This document shows positions 33,359-44,849 of a stretch of 64,000 nucleotides of DNA, piece by piece. Location of the stretch: contig JAVMKO010000020.1 of the NCBI GenBank assembly GCA_032164245.1, forward strand, positions 10,257,206 through 10,321,205, read 5' to 3'. The first letter of the stretch is position 1. Each line of letters starts with the position of its first letter. The translations under genes and the position numbers were made by a program. Under the pieces are notes generated by a model that saw only the letters and a program-made list of their open reading frames with translations, was not told where the DNA came from and searched no databases. This DNA comes from Sternotherus odoratus. Taxonomy: Eukaryota > Chordata > Testudines > Kinosternidae.

Positions 33359-34150
33359 TCAGTAGAAATAAAGTCCATTGCCAGCTGGCATCCCCGCATT
33401 CCACCCACCTTGTCTCTTAAAAAGAAATCCCTCCCCAGCTCCCCTCCTCACTCCCCACCCACGAGCCTGTGCAGACTCATCTCCGTGCAGGCAGGAAGGA
33501 TTTTGCTTCACACACACCCAGACCGGCACTTGCTTTCCCGCCTCCTCCCACCGCAGCCAGAGCAGGTCACGGAGCTGGCATGAGCCTGGGGTTTCCCCAT
33601 GACGACACAGGGATGATGTCGGCGGGACCAATCCCGCACAGGCCCTGTGTGTGAGACATGGCCAGTCGGCAGATCTTTCTATAGTTCTCTGAGAATCGGC
33701 CAGGGGAGCAAACTTAACTCCCGCAGCCTGGCTCTAATATTTGCCTGCGGAAGGACAAAACCTTGCTCCCTGGAGCTCTCCACCGACAACAGCGACCAAC
33801 ATACCTTTCCACCCACCGTCCCCTTTCCTACTCCTTCCTGTCGCGGCCACGCCAGACTGTCTGGGAGCATTCAGCCAAAGGTTTAGGGAGCATTTGCTGT
33901 CAGTTGTACTTGCTAAGGATGAAGTGTTATTGGTGTTTGGAGTCTCAATGTAAGCATGATAAAAATGTCTGGAGCTAAAAAGACACAAAAAGATTTTAAG
34001 AGGGGAGGGGACCACCCAATTCACTCCACTTTGGAAAGCTGTAAGATCTGGGAGAGTTGTCTGCTGTCCAGGCAGAGTGGATCTGCATATGGGTCACCAC
34101 ATGGTCCCCATGAACTCTGTCTCCACATAGAACAGCCGGTGAGCACAGTA
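33359..34150. other. Intronic DNA, nothing recognised
   Basis: Several overlapping ORFs of 60-96 codons on both strands have no domains. No repeat was named. Confidence 0.3.
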
Positions 34151-34154
34151 ATCC

Positions 34155-34415
34155 CTCTGAAGAGCTATTATTATTATGTGTATTACAATAAACCCTAGAG
34201 GCCCCGTCTGAGAGAGGCTCCCATCTTGCTCAGATACAGTGCAAGAGACAGATATTTAGATCTTGCAGTCTAAATAGACAAGGTGGGAGGGAAAACAGGC
34301 CCAGAGAGGTGAAGTGAATTGCTCAAGTCACCCAGCTGGTCAGTGGCAGAAGCAAGAATGGAACCTAGGTCTCCTGAGGCCCGGTCCAGTGCTCTGTGCA
34401 CACTGGGGTGTAATT
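34155..34415 (-). mobile_element. MIR-type SINE, antisense, nearly full length
   Basis: In order: ttattattatgtgtattaca, aaaccctagaggccccgtct, tcagatacagtgcaagagac, cttgcagtctaaatagacaa, ggcccagagaggtgaagtga, agtcacccagctggtcagtg, atggaacctaggtctcctga and ggtccagtgctctgtgcac. This copy shows that the 'cctagaggcccc' and 'cccagagaggt' pieces found separately elsewhere belong to one element of about 250 bp. Confidence 0.75.
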
Positions 34416-34636
34416 CTATCCAATCCCACGTAGATTATCTGTAAGCAACTCTTTATTGCTAATGGACGGTTGTCTACATGCTAAAGCCAGGCTGTAGTCT
34501 GGCGGGTTAAGGACTCTGTTCTCAAAGGCCTGCAGTAAGGGGGAAGAGAGTCTGATCAGAGGTGCATTGGCTGAGCCTTCTGCTGTTGCAGTAATTCACA
34601 CTGAGTTACAAGGGACGCTGCAGGACAGGACAGAGG

Positions 34637-35318
34637 TGTCACGGAGCGCCCGGGCGATGATCTGGAACTGCTCCCTAGGAAGCCAGACAGGACTTCGGGT
34701 GAAGGGCCCCTTCTCTGTACACAGCCTGTTTCCAAGGCTAGGAGCTTCACGGGTACCCACTTCCACCTTCCTGGGTCTGACCTTGACGCATTCAGCACCT
34801 TTTGCCCCTCCGTGCGCTTGCCCCGGCAAGCCTGCCTGGGCGGGGTCCTGGCGGAGCCCATGGATTCTGCACCCGAAATCCACAGTCAAACGTGACTCTC
34901 AGCCAGCCAGTAAAACAGAGGTTTATTCGTCGACAGGTGTATGGTTTAACACCGAGCTTGTAGGTACCCGAACCCCTCCGCTGGATCCATTTTGGGGGCT
35001 CAAGGGAGGCTAGACCCTGCCTGGGCCTGCCTCCCTTCTGCCCACACAGCTTCAGATTCTAAAACATCTTTCCAGCCAGCTGCAGACTCCAAACTGAAAC
35101 TCGCTCTGTCCAGCCCCTTCTCCCCCATGGCTTAGCCAGGTCAGGTGACCTCCCTTCCCCACTTAGGGTCAGATTACAGCTCCGGTATGGACACATGCAG
35201 AGGGGAGGGGGCGTTGCCTGCTTGCTTCCACTGCCAGCCCCCATTCCTTCACATAGATCCTTAAGAAATGCATAGGGGAAACTGAGGCACGCACACACAG
35301 TATTCCTACTTCGTCACA
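34637..35318 (-). mobile_element. Solo LTR, copy 1 (tgtgacgaag ... ctccgtgaca family)
   Basis: On the minus strand the element opens tgtgacgaagtaggaatact, contains gcctcagtttcccctatgca and an AATAAA signal (plus-strand gtttattcg at about 34,920), and closes with gctccgtgaca. About 682 bp, TG...CA bounded. No internal retroviral genes are adjacent. Flanks agagg (left) and ggagg (right) differ at one base, consistent with a worn 5-bp target duplication. Copy 2 is at 52,144. Confidence 0.8.
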
Positions 35319-36703
35319 GGAGGTATAGTGGCAAATGAAGGAGGCCGTCAGGACTGGAAGAGCAGATGCCATGAACGAGCTGCCCTGCATCGGCAGAGAT
35401 GTGGGAGTGGGAGGCTGGACTGAAACAGAAGGGAGCGGAGCAGGTCAGGGCAGAGGCGCCTGGGTGGGCCTAGAACTAGCTTAGCATAAGGTGCTCAGCG
35501 TGATGAATGAGGTGACTGTTAGGGGAGGACGGGGGGACCAAGACAGGAAAAGCAGAGGACACTCCAGGTGTGGATTGTGGGCCACTGGCAGAGCTGGGAC
35601 ATAGGGCGGCAGTGGAAGAACAGGGAGTGCAGCAGGTGAGGAATGACGTGCGTTCATCTCGCTCTGTGTTCGGGAAGAGAAGCCTGTCTCACATCAGTGC
35701 TAAGGTGCGCCGGCCGAGCTGTGGGAGAGCGGCAATGTAAGGGGAACAGCAGGGGGTGCAGGTGTGTGTACAGAACTGTGGCGTTCACTTGCCCTGCGCC
35801 TGCCTCAATGGAAAATACAATTTCACTATAAGGCAACCTTGGGGCAAAGTATTGCCCAACATTTCGCACCGTGAGCCGGGCACAGCGACTCTCACAAAGA
35901 GAAAGGGAGGCTGGAGACGGAGTTGAATGAAAGGAGACGCCTGCATGTTAAAGAGGGAAAGATCCCATAAGTCATCTTGGGAGAACAGGCGTCCCTGGGT
36001 CATGGAAGAGCAGGAGGTGAGCGAGCTTCAGAGTGAGCAAAGGCCAAAGCATCTGGTGGGGGGACAGAGATGAGCTGGCTACATCCCAGGCAGTTAGTCT
36101 TCCTCTGCTCACATGATGATGGGCCAAAACTTGGACCATTTGGCCAAATCCCGACTGTTGGGAATTCTGCCCAGCCCTGGTATTCTCTCCTCCTACCCTT
36201 TTCACACTTTTCATTCTTTTCAAGATCCTCGCCACCACAAGAGTTCACCAGGGTCTCTAAAGCCGGGCCTATTCCGGAGCCCTATAGTCTGCTTGTAACA
36301 ACCACCTATATGTGCTAGCAACAGTGCACCAGCCCTCACACTACCATCGTGACTGCACACAGGCAGGTAGGGTGTTCACTATTACCATGTCCCTGAGGGC
36401 CATTGCAGAGCGAGTGTAGACAGCAAGTGCTGAAGTAGCAGCTGCAGTGGTGTAATTAGTCCTCCCAGTGCAATCCCAGAATGCAAGAGGAAGATACTAG
36501 GGAAAGGGTTTGATATAAAGCTTCTCTCTTCATAGAAGAAATCTCCTTCTGAGCAAATGCTCACTCATGAAAGAAGGATCAAAGTGTGTGTTCAAGCTGC
36601 TAACTTTGTATCTGGGTCCAGACTTTCCCAAAGTCTGGATATGGGGATCTGGTGTTCAGATTTGGGCTTCTGGGTAAAAGTAGTTCAAATATGGATTTTG
36701 CAT
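35319..36703. other. Intronic DNA, nothing recognised
   Basis: At about 36,300-36,480 a worn gtctaca-type element may be present (gtagacagcaagtgctga). No exon was seen. Confidence 0.3.
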
Positions 36704-36739
36704 CGTGTGTGCGCACGTGCGTGTGTGTGCACATGCGCA
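36704..36739 (+). repeat. Perfect alternating pyrimidine-purine tract, 36 nt
   Basis: Thirty-six bases of unbroken alternation mixing GT, GC and AC steps (cgtgtgtgcgcacgtgcgtg and onward). It is a stronger Z-DNA candidate than a pure GT run of equal length because of its CG/GC steps. Confidence 0.85.
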
Positions 36740-38252
36740 GGATATTAGATGTTCTCTGGAATCCTGCAGTCAGCTGTACATTGTGCAGATACTGATGCAG
36801 AAAGGTTGCTGAACATATAAATGTTTGCCATGGAATTCTGTGTTGGGGAAATTGATATTGAGGGTTGCAGGACTCTAGGGGATCCCCTGCTCAAGCCCTA
36901 CCCCCCAATTTAAAGACAAACAAGGAGGGAGCTGCCTGTCAAAATGACAGATTTCAGATAAGCCCCTTCTCTCCATTGCAGACCTGAAGTCCCAGAGCGT
37001 GGGAATCATCACAAGGGTAAGGAGGACATTTGGGGGGGGGGGGGGGAGGGGACGGAGTTGTCTTGTCTGAATGAGATTTGTAGGGTGGCAGGTGCAGAGG
37101 CCACCAGGAGTATTCCTTCCTCTTGAGTATCCCATTTTTCCCATTCTAACATTTTGAGTCTTTCTCCCAGTTCCATGATTTCCAGACAGCTAAAGATCCT
37201 CCAGCCCATTCCCTGGGACTTAGAGGCAGCCAGGGGGTTTGCTACCAAAAGGAGAAAGTACCAACGCTCCTGGTCTGGAATAGAATCCAAGAGAATTTTG
37301 TTTTACTTGGCACCCCATACTCAAGGAATGGGCTAGATTAGGTAGGCAGAACAATGGCTCTGCAAGGAAATCAGCCCTCTGCAGAAGCTCATGCGTAGCC
37401 TATGGACAGCAGAATCTCTTTCCGGGATAAGGAATGTTGGCTGCAATACCAGCAATACCATCTACTCTTGAGCACGAGCGTACTAGCATGTGTCTGGCAC
37501 AGACCCCTGTGGATGTTTCTGTGAGGATGTTTTCAGCTGCTGCTAGGAATACCAGCTCCCCTCCTGTGGAGGAGAACGTTGCCCAGATGTGTGCAACCAT
37601 GAGGAGGAGGAGGACGGTCTTCCAGAATGGAAGAAAGTCGGAGGACCACTCCCCTCCCTCCCTTCCCTAACTAGGGGCTTGAATCCTGTAAACTCTCAGT
37701 ACTCGAGCATTGTACAGGGGCCTCTCACTCCTGCTACTATGTGGGTAAACACCTCCTTAGCATGATTATGATCACACCGAAGTCCCTGTCTTCTAAGGTA
37801 AGCTCACTCTCTACTTCCACCCCATCTTGCCTCCCACCTTTGCTTTAGAAGCAGGGACAGGCACTGCTCGGAGCAGACGCATGCACCCAGCCTGACTTGC
37901 CTTCAAGCCAGCTGGCTCTCCCTAGAGATACTAGGCCTCACGAGGCCAACAGGGAAAGAACAGGACGCCAACTCTGAGGCCAGGGGAGCAGCGGAGGGCT
38001 GGGCCCCCCAGGGAAGGGGTGGGAGAAGAAGAGCCATTTGAAGCATCAGCTCTCATTGTCTTTTGTACTCCTGAGCTTTAACAGAGACAACAGCTATTTG
38101 TATTCCCTGAAGTCTCTCAATTTAGTGCAAACGAAATGTCAAGAAAGTGGAAGCCAGAAAGAGCTTCCCAAGGAGTGTGTGTGTGTCGGCCGCATTGTTC
38201 CCAGCAGCATCTTGCAGAGATGTTTACAGCATCTTTCTTTCACGGCTGCATT
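36740..38252. other. Intronic DNA, nothing recognised apart from a G tract
   Basis: A G15 tract lies at 37,032-37,046. Several 60-93-codon ORFs have no domains. No repeat family could be named. Confidence 0.3.
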
Positions 38253-38388
38253 CCCCCCCCCCCCCCCCCCCAGCCAAAAGAAGAAAAAAAAAGCTGTTTG
38301 TTTTCTGTCATAACTGCTCTTTTCTCTTTTTTCTCTCTCCCTCTTTTCTTCCCCCTCCTTTCCTTTTTGCTCTTTCTCTCCCTCCCTC
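38253..38388 (+). repeat. C19 homopolymer plus long polypyrimidine tract
   Basis: Nineteen Cs (38,253-38,271) are followed by a purine stretch of mainly A, then 52 uninterrupted pyrimidines (38,317-38,368), one G, and 19 more pyrimidines (38,370-38,388). Such tracts can form triplex DNA. ORFs here encoding runs of Pro, Ser, Phe and Leu are compositional. Confidence 0.9.
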
Positions 38389-39490
38389 AGTTTCTCTTCA
38401 ATGTCTTTGTACCTCCATGATCCCAGGTTTGAAAGACCCCCTCCCTCCACACTCCCAGCAGGAAGTAGCAACCATCTGTCTTTGCTTTTTTTTTAAGTTT
38501 CCCGGCACCTTTGTCTTAAGGAGCCAGGTTAAATATTCTGTAATCAGTGTAATAATACACCTGGTCTAGTTCTCAAGAGATCTGCCTTTTGTACTGCGAC
38601 AGGACATTAATAGTAATTATTCTGCTTTGTAATTGGAGCTTTAAATACTAATTCAAACAGCCAGAGGAAAACCAATTAGTGCTAATTTATCTCTATGTGT
38701 TTTGGAGAGCCTGTGTCTGTCATACTGTGAAGAAATAGGTTGGTAATTAGTACAGTTGGGTGGTAGATAGAAGTAATTATCAGATTCTTTCATGTTCTTT
38801 AAAGGGAGGGGGGAACCTAAAGGCTCCTTGACTCTTCCTTTCCAAAGAAGTTTGCACCTAGAAGGAAAGCAACAAACAGATCCTGCTTCCACCGGGATTA
38901 GGCCTTGTCTGCTCTAGGCTTGTGGCCTAAAGATTACCCACTCTTGGTAGCAGTGGTTGGGGAATGCTAGTGGAGCCAAGTTGTCAGCAGCCTCCTCAAC
39001 CTCTGCCGGTGGACTGATGTGGGTTACCCAATGCATGGGGATTTGAACTGCTGTCCCACTCTTGTGCCCAGCAAAAGGGAGTGTGTAACCCATGCTAAAG
39101 CAGGGTGGCTTTCGGTCTGACTAGTCCACCTTACAGTAACAGACCTAGTCTTTTAATCCCGGAGATAGTAGCTCAAAGTTCAGTCCTTAGCCACAGCATC
39201 TTGATGGACGTTGTTAGAAGCAAAGGCCCTGTGATGCCTGACATGGGCAATTTAACAGGGGGGCCCTTCAGAGCGAAAAGCATGAGCTTGTCACTTGAGC
39301 TAAAGAGCCAACCCTGCTGCAGACCCATGTCCTCTCTGGGTCTGTCACAGAGGTGGATACATAACTCATACTGACCAGCAGGTTACACCTGACCGCCCCG
39401 CCCCCATGGTTTTATGTTGTCGGGGTAGTAATAATACAGCTCGGGTCTGTTGAAGGGAAGGGGAAACCAGTGTAATGGAGTGGAGAACCA
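38389..39490. other. Intronic DNA with an AT-rich unique patch
   Basis: From 38,540 to 38,720 the words ttaatagtaattattctgc, aatactaattcaaacag and accaattagtgctaattt give a TAAT-rich, repeat-free segment, a candidate conserved non-coding element. Nothing else was recognised. Confidence 0.3.
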
Positions 39491-39631
39491 TAGAGTGACC
39501 ATACTGCAAATGTGAAAAAGTGGGATAGCGGTGGGGGGAGGGGGAGGAAGGGGGAGTAATAGGAACCTACATAAGAAAAAGACCCCAAAATTGGGACTGT
39601 CCCTATAGAATTGGGACATCTGGTCACCCTA
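39491..39631. mobile_element. MITE of the 'agggtgaccag' family
   Basis: The ends tagagtgaccatactgc and ggtcaccctа-type termini (ctggtcaccct at 39,620) are inverted repeats. The interior words taataggaacctacataaga and gaccccaaaattgggactgt match the copies at 27,322 and 53,486. About 141 bp, enlarged by a G-rich stretch. No target duplication is evident. Confidence 0.75.
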
Positions 39632-40680
39632 GCTGCATGAGAACCCCCAAAGTGGACACGAGGAAGGGGGACTCTACCTGCTCATGGTCTACAAACCCAC
39701 ACCCTTTCAAAGCCAGGCTTGCCCACTAGGGGGCGGCAGTCCTTTTCAGAGTGGAAGTAAGATGGTATTGTAGAGGCATCGATTTCAAGGCCAGAAGGAT
39801 CCACCCGTAATCCACTAGTCTGACATACTGCACAGCAAAAGGCAGAGCGACTCCCCCAGCAATTCCTTCATCTAGCCCAATAGACTGTGGTTGAGCTAAG
39901 GCGATTTTTTTAATAAAGACAGCCGTTCTTGATCTCACACCCAGCACACTCCTAGATAAGTTGATCCAATGGTTAATTACCCGCATGATAATGCTCACAT
40001 GAATATGATACTATACAGAAATGTAGAGCTGCACGCTCTAGATGAACAGGGGAGAATTTACCCATTAGGAACGATGCTGGTGCAAAACAATGGGTGCCCA
40101 TTTCATATAGCTTTGTTAATAGAACTTGTGTGTCAAAGCATGGTACAGAGCTAAAATAGCAGAGGGGAGAGAATTTGAGGCACGGAGCGGAGAAAAGAGA
40201 GGTCTTCCCCTGTGACCTGAAATGAGAGCTGGAGATGTTGAGTTAAAGGGATGCAGGGCGGCTGTTCTAGGCAGCAGGTGGTGTAGGGGAGACCCCACCC
40301 GAACCCTGACAGCGGTGAACAGTTGAGAGAAGACCAGTGCCTTACATATGGAGGGCACAGGAGAAGGGGAGCAAAGCTGGGGGAGAGGACCTGGTTCTGC
40401 TCTTGTGACCCAATTTAACTCCTCTTGTGTCAATGGAGTTGCTCCTAATTTACCCCAGTGTGTGGGAGCAAGGGAAGTTTTCCAAGCCAAGACATTGGAT
40501 GCTGAAGTGAACAGAAGAGCCAGCAGAGTGGTTTGACAGTAGGGGAGGCTGTGAAATTGCCCTTGGCTCCATGCGTCTTTCCCACAGGTTGAGTCTTTGT
40601 AGATGCCTGTGGAGGGGTCCATCTGAAATACAGACAGAACTCTTGGATGGGACCTTCAACCCAAAATGTGCCCCACACGG
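39632..40680. other. Intronic DNA, nothing recognised
   Basis: The 168-codon minus-strand ORF at 40,116-40,622 has no recognisable domain and no supporting features. Confidence 0.3.
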
Positions 40681-40960
40681 AATCATGGAAGGGTGAATTC
40701 CTGGCCCCACTGAAGTCAATGGGAGTTTTGCCACTGATTTCAATGGGGCCCAGATTTCCCCCCTTATGCGGAACTACAGAGAGCCAGAATAGCCCTGCAA
40801 AAACATTTTGGCCTTGTACTTAGGTTGCAAGTTCTTCGGTGCAGAGCAGTTTGTTTGTCCAGCGCCCTAGCCCAATGGGGCCCTGGTTTATGGCTGGGGT
40901 CCCTAGGTGCTACCATAGAATAAATCGATAATCCTAATAATAGCCGTCTGTTTTCATGAC
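40681..40960. mobile_element. 'gtcaatgggag' repeat plus MIR-tail fragment
   Basis: At 40,700-40,760 the pair ctgaagtcaatgggagtttt and gatttcaatggggccc mark a very common amniote repeat of unknown name. At 40,830-40,955 the words gcgccctagcccaatggggc and ccctaggtgctaccatag are a MIR-type tail. Confidence 0.5.
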
Positions 40961-41635
40961 CTTGGGGAGGAACAAGGAGGCCTTATTTTAATACCAGCCC
41001 TTCTTCTAACCGAGATGACGTTATCCTGCTCTCCTTGAGGGCAAGTCCAAGACCCTAATCATCTGGTTGGGCTGAATGGCGGCACTTCTGCTGCTGTTCA
41101 ACCTCTGCCCTCCTCCGTTGTCATGGATAAGTGCACTTTTCCGTCGCGTAATTATCACGGGAGCTTGATCCCATGTTGTCTGAGCGTCACAAAATCATGT
41201 CCCCCAGGGGTTGTTGTCAGACCTTATTTCCACCTAACGCGTTGCTCAAAGCAGCCTCGTGAGTATTAAGGGCCAGTAAGGGGTGCGAAGCCTGAAATTC
41301 CATTTCTGCCACTTGCGCATTAGACATTGTCACTGTAGCTACATGATGGATTTTGTACTGGGGAACATGCTCAGATGAGCTGTGATCCCCACAAGTGCCA
41401 TCCCTGGGAAGCAGCAGGGCCCCGAGGGGGCCATGCCTTCTAGGACCATAAGAATGACAGCAAATGGGTTATTTTACCAATGTTTTCCTTTTCCATGGTT
41501 CAGTAGCTGAATGTTAGTGAGCGGAAACAAGGAATCTATCAACTTGGTACAGCCCATGCTATATACAGTGACCAGCTCACATAGAAATGAGAGAGTGCCT
41601 GGAATGCTGGCTGATAGCACACAAAATCATAGGTG

Positions 41636-41795
41636 GCAGGGTGGTGTAGTGGTTACAGCCAAGGCCTGGTGTCAGGAAGCTCGGGTTCTCCTACAGACTT
41701 CCTCTGCAGTTGCTTAGCTTTTCTCCGCATCTCCGTTCAATGGAGATTAACAAGCTCTATATAATTCCCGATCATTGTATTATTATTTAATATTT
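41636..41795 (+). mobile_element. MIR-type SINE
   Basis: Order gtggtgtagtggttacagcc (A-box region), gctcgggttctcctacagac, gcatctccgttcaatggaga and ttattatttaatatttaata follows MIR, with an internal shortening in the core. Confidence 0.6.
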
Positions 41796-42083
41796 AATAA
41801 ATCCGCAGGAGGGACTAAATCTCTGTGTGTCACTTGGAAAATTTTCCATTTTCCATACTGGGAGCCAGTCTTTAATCATGAACAACTGATTTATAGGAGA
41901 AAAGATCCCTGGTCACGATATTATATTACACCCAGTTCAGCAGGACACTTAATAACATGCCTGAATAGCTCAAGAGCAGTCACCGGGAAATCAACGTAAA
42001 TTCTGTGTTGGATCGGGGCCCAGTCATTGTAAATCTGTACCGCTTGGCCAGATGTCTGCTGGCACTGGGTCGACATGATGATT

Positions 42084-42350
42084 AAGAACATAAGCGCTGC
42101 CATACTGGGTCAGACCAATGGTCTATCTTGCCTAATATCATATCTCCAATAGTGACCCAAACCAGAAGTTCTCGGGGAGTGTACAGAACAGGACAATTAC
42201 GGAGTGATCCACCCCTGTCTTCCATTCTGGCTTCGGGAAGTCAGCGGTTTAGGGTCTCCCCAAACATGGGGTTTCACCCCTGACCATCTTGGCTAAGAGC
42301 CATTGATGGACCTCTCCTCCATGATTTTATCCACTTCTTCTTTTATTGTC
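42084..42350 (+). mobile_element. 'catactgggtcagacca' amniote repeat
   Basis: The words aagaacataagcgctgccat, actgggtcagaccaatggtc, ctgaccatcttggctaagag and ccattgatggacctctcctc are in the order of a widespread turtle, crocodile and bird repeat. I believe it is CR1-related but cannot prove it. About 265 bp. Confidence 0.65.
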
Positions 42351-43079
42351 TCTGGTTATTTAAGGGTGTAAATCTAGGATCTGTTTGGGAATGTGCAGGA
42401 TTGTCCACTAGCATTGGCTGGAGGAAACCAACCCAAGAAAATAGAGGTTGAATATTGGGGTGGGGGTGGAGGGTGGAACTGCCAACTAGTAAAACCTATG
42501 AGATTGTGGAACACTTATCTCTAGAGAAGTGGTGTAACACCCACTGACTGTGTCATGTACAGCTGGGCTGGATGGTACACAGCAGGGAAACAGGGCTGCT
42601 TTGGCTAAGGGAACAGCTTAGATGACTTAATGCTTTTCCACCTCCAACTTCTCTGGGGTTCTATGACTTTGCCATAAGCTAGCGATCAGATTCCTAGAAG
42701 ATGCTGGCAGGAGCAGAGATGGTTGGCACCGCCACCCTCTACTTCTTTTGATCTCATTTTGATAATAGAATGTCTATGTTGTATTTTCCTTGAGTATCTG
42801 ACTTGTGGTTACTTTGATCCCTCAGTTGTGCTATTAAAAAAAAAACAACAAAAAAAACCCCCACCAACCAGCGCAGTAAATTGTTTCATCTTTTCGGGAT
42901 CATTGTGCAAGCCAAACCAGGAGTTCAGCAGGATCTGCTGGAATTCATTAATGGACCATTCTTTCTCTTTCTGTGCTTTAAAAACCCAGCTCCGTCGCCT
43001 CGTTAATAATAAAGTGCATGGGTCTAGGAGGAAGCGAGCAGAGTTCTATTTTGATTAAACAGATTGCCCCCACCCCCTT
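42351..43079. other. Intronic DNA, nothing recognised
   Basis: The 111-codon ORF at 42,723-43,058 spans an A-rich stretch (42,835-42,860) and has no domain. Confidence 0.3.
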
Positions 43080-43640
43080 TATTCCTGCCAATTTAAATTG
43101 GATTTTAAAAAAAAGACAATAAGCAAACTGTAGTGATGACAAAAATCATTTGTTGAAGTGGGGGGAGTAGAATTCTGCCACTGAAAGCATTCGATGTTGA
43201 GAGATGCCAGGGGCACACTATATCAAAAAAAATATAATACACCCAGCTTAAAACTAATGATTGCCATATAATTAGATGTGAACCATTGTGCTATAAATGT
43301 GTATTCTTCAGCATGCTGTGATTTTACTGTAAAAAAAAAAGAGAGAGAGAGAGAGAAAGAAAGACAGAAAAACACAGAACCCAGCAACATACTATAAAAA
43401 GAACTCTGTTGACTTTTCTGCTGTTTAGTATTCCTTGCCCGTTCTCCCCCGGGAGTATGTAATTAGTGCTTTATGAAGAATGCATTTAAAGCAGTTTAAT
43501 ATTCACCTCATTCAGTCTGAAACAATGTGATCACTGCTTAGACAAATCAGTGCTCCTTACTGACATAATCTGTCAGTACATTACCTCTGAAAAGACCTTT
43601 CAAGAGGCTTGGATGTTAATTAGTTGTCTATCATGTATAA
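43080..43640. promoter_or_regulatory. AT-rich unique island, candidate conserved non-coding element
   Basis: No repeat signature was found across about 560 bp apart from an A10(GA)n tract at 43,331-43,362. Words such as catataattagatgtgaac, gtaattagtgctttatgaag, cagtttaatattcacctc and gttaattagttg are typical of intronic enhancers rich in homeodomain sites. It is the longest such island in the window. The regulatory role is inference. Confidence 0.3.
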
Positions 43641-44384
43641 ACAGAGCAGTGAGCAGAAGGGGCTGTACCAGGCCAAAGACTCACAGGGAAATACATTTTT
43701 CATGAACATTGATTGCTTTGTCGTCCTGGCCCCCCCACACCCAGTTGTGCTGGCTCTTTGCAGAGTTTTGCGTGGACTGTGTCTGGGAGGAGAGCAGTGC
43801 AGGAATGGAGTCTGCTTTTCCCTGACTCTGGCATGCTGTAAAGCAGATTAAATTGCCTTTTCCTCTGCCCCCCGCCTGGCTCTGCTGGAGAGTTAATGCA
43901 AGAAGTCAGATGAGCTTTTCAGACGATGACAAACAGAGCAGCCGCCCCTCGACTCCTGCCTGCAGACCCCAACTGAAGGACCCAGCCATTACTCGGTCTC
44001 CTCTCTGCCCCCTTTCTCCCCCCATCAGTAGCCGAGTTCCAGTAACTCCACAGTGCGCAGTCTCTGCTCCCCTCGAGTAGCTGGAGATCAGCAGATGATG
44101 CCTGCATCACTGTTCCTGTTTGGAAGTGTGAAACTGCCATACTTTATTTAACGTTCCGAATTTCTAATTAGCCGGAGGAGCCGCGCTGTGGTATGAGGGG
44201 GCCTCTCTCGCAGTAGCATCTGCGCTGGAGACGCCAGAAGTCTCCCAACATTTACTGATCTGAATATGCCAGCAAACAGACACAGCAGCATACTGGTGCT
44301 TCGAGGCCGCTGGCGATGCACCCTGCTAACACAGCGTGCTCCCTTTCCACAGCATGAGGCCATGTATCTGGCAGCCACATGGGG

Positions 44385-44570
44385 ACAGGCAGTGATTACA
44401 GGGGGAGGGCTGGAGATTTGGGTTCTAATCCCAGTACTGCTATCAATTGGCTGCATGGGCAAGCAGCTTTTCTGTGTCTGTTTCATCGCCTGTATCATGT
44501 GGATAATGACGCTCACCCACATTTTAAACACCCCAAAGGTGTATGGATGAAAATTGCTATATCAGAAGAT
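44385..44570 (+). mobile_element. MIR-type SINE
   Basis: Words agatttgggttctaatccca, tactgctatcaattggctgc, gggcaagcagcttttctgtg and gtggataatgacgctcaccc follow MIR, ending ggatgaaaattgctatatc. It is directly followed by a CR1 stub. Confidence 0.7.
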
Positions 44571-44650
44571 TGTGGCCTGCATTGTGCAGGAGGTCAGACT
44601 AGATGATCATAATGGTCCCTTCTGACCTTAATGTCTATGAATCTATGAAC
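44571..44650 (+). mobile_element. CR1 LINE 3'-end stub
   Basis: About 80 bp ending aggaggtcagactagatgat, cataatggtcccttctgacc and tctatgaatctatgaa, the CR1 terminus with two copies of its terminal octamer-like repeat. Extremely 5'-truncated. Confidence 0.85.
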
Positions 44651-44849
44651 TAAGGATGATTGAAAAGCCTAGCTCTGTGCCTCAGTTTCCCAAACGCAAG
44701 CCTGCATTGGAGAGAGCAGTATTTTAATGATTGTGAGATCATTGCTCAGATATGAGGGAGACACAGACCCTTTAAGTACCGTGGTGGATACATTTACAAT
44801 CTCCACCTAACCAGCTCCTCATCCACTTAAGGAGGCGCTTTCCATGCTC

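Noticed and set aside
40116..40622. 168-codon minus-strand ORF
   Set aside because: No recognisable domain; composition is like its non-coding surroundings.
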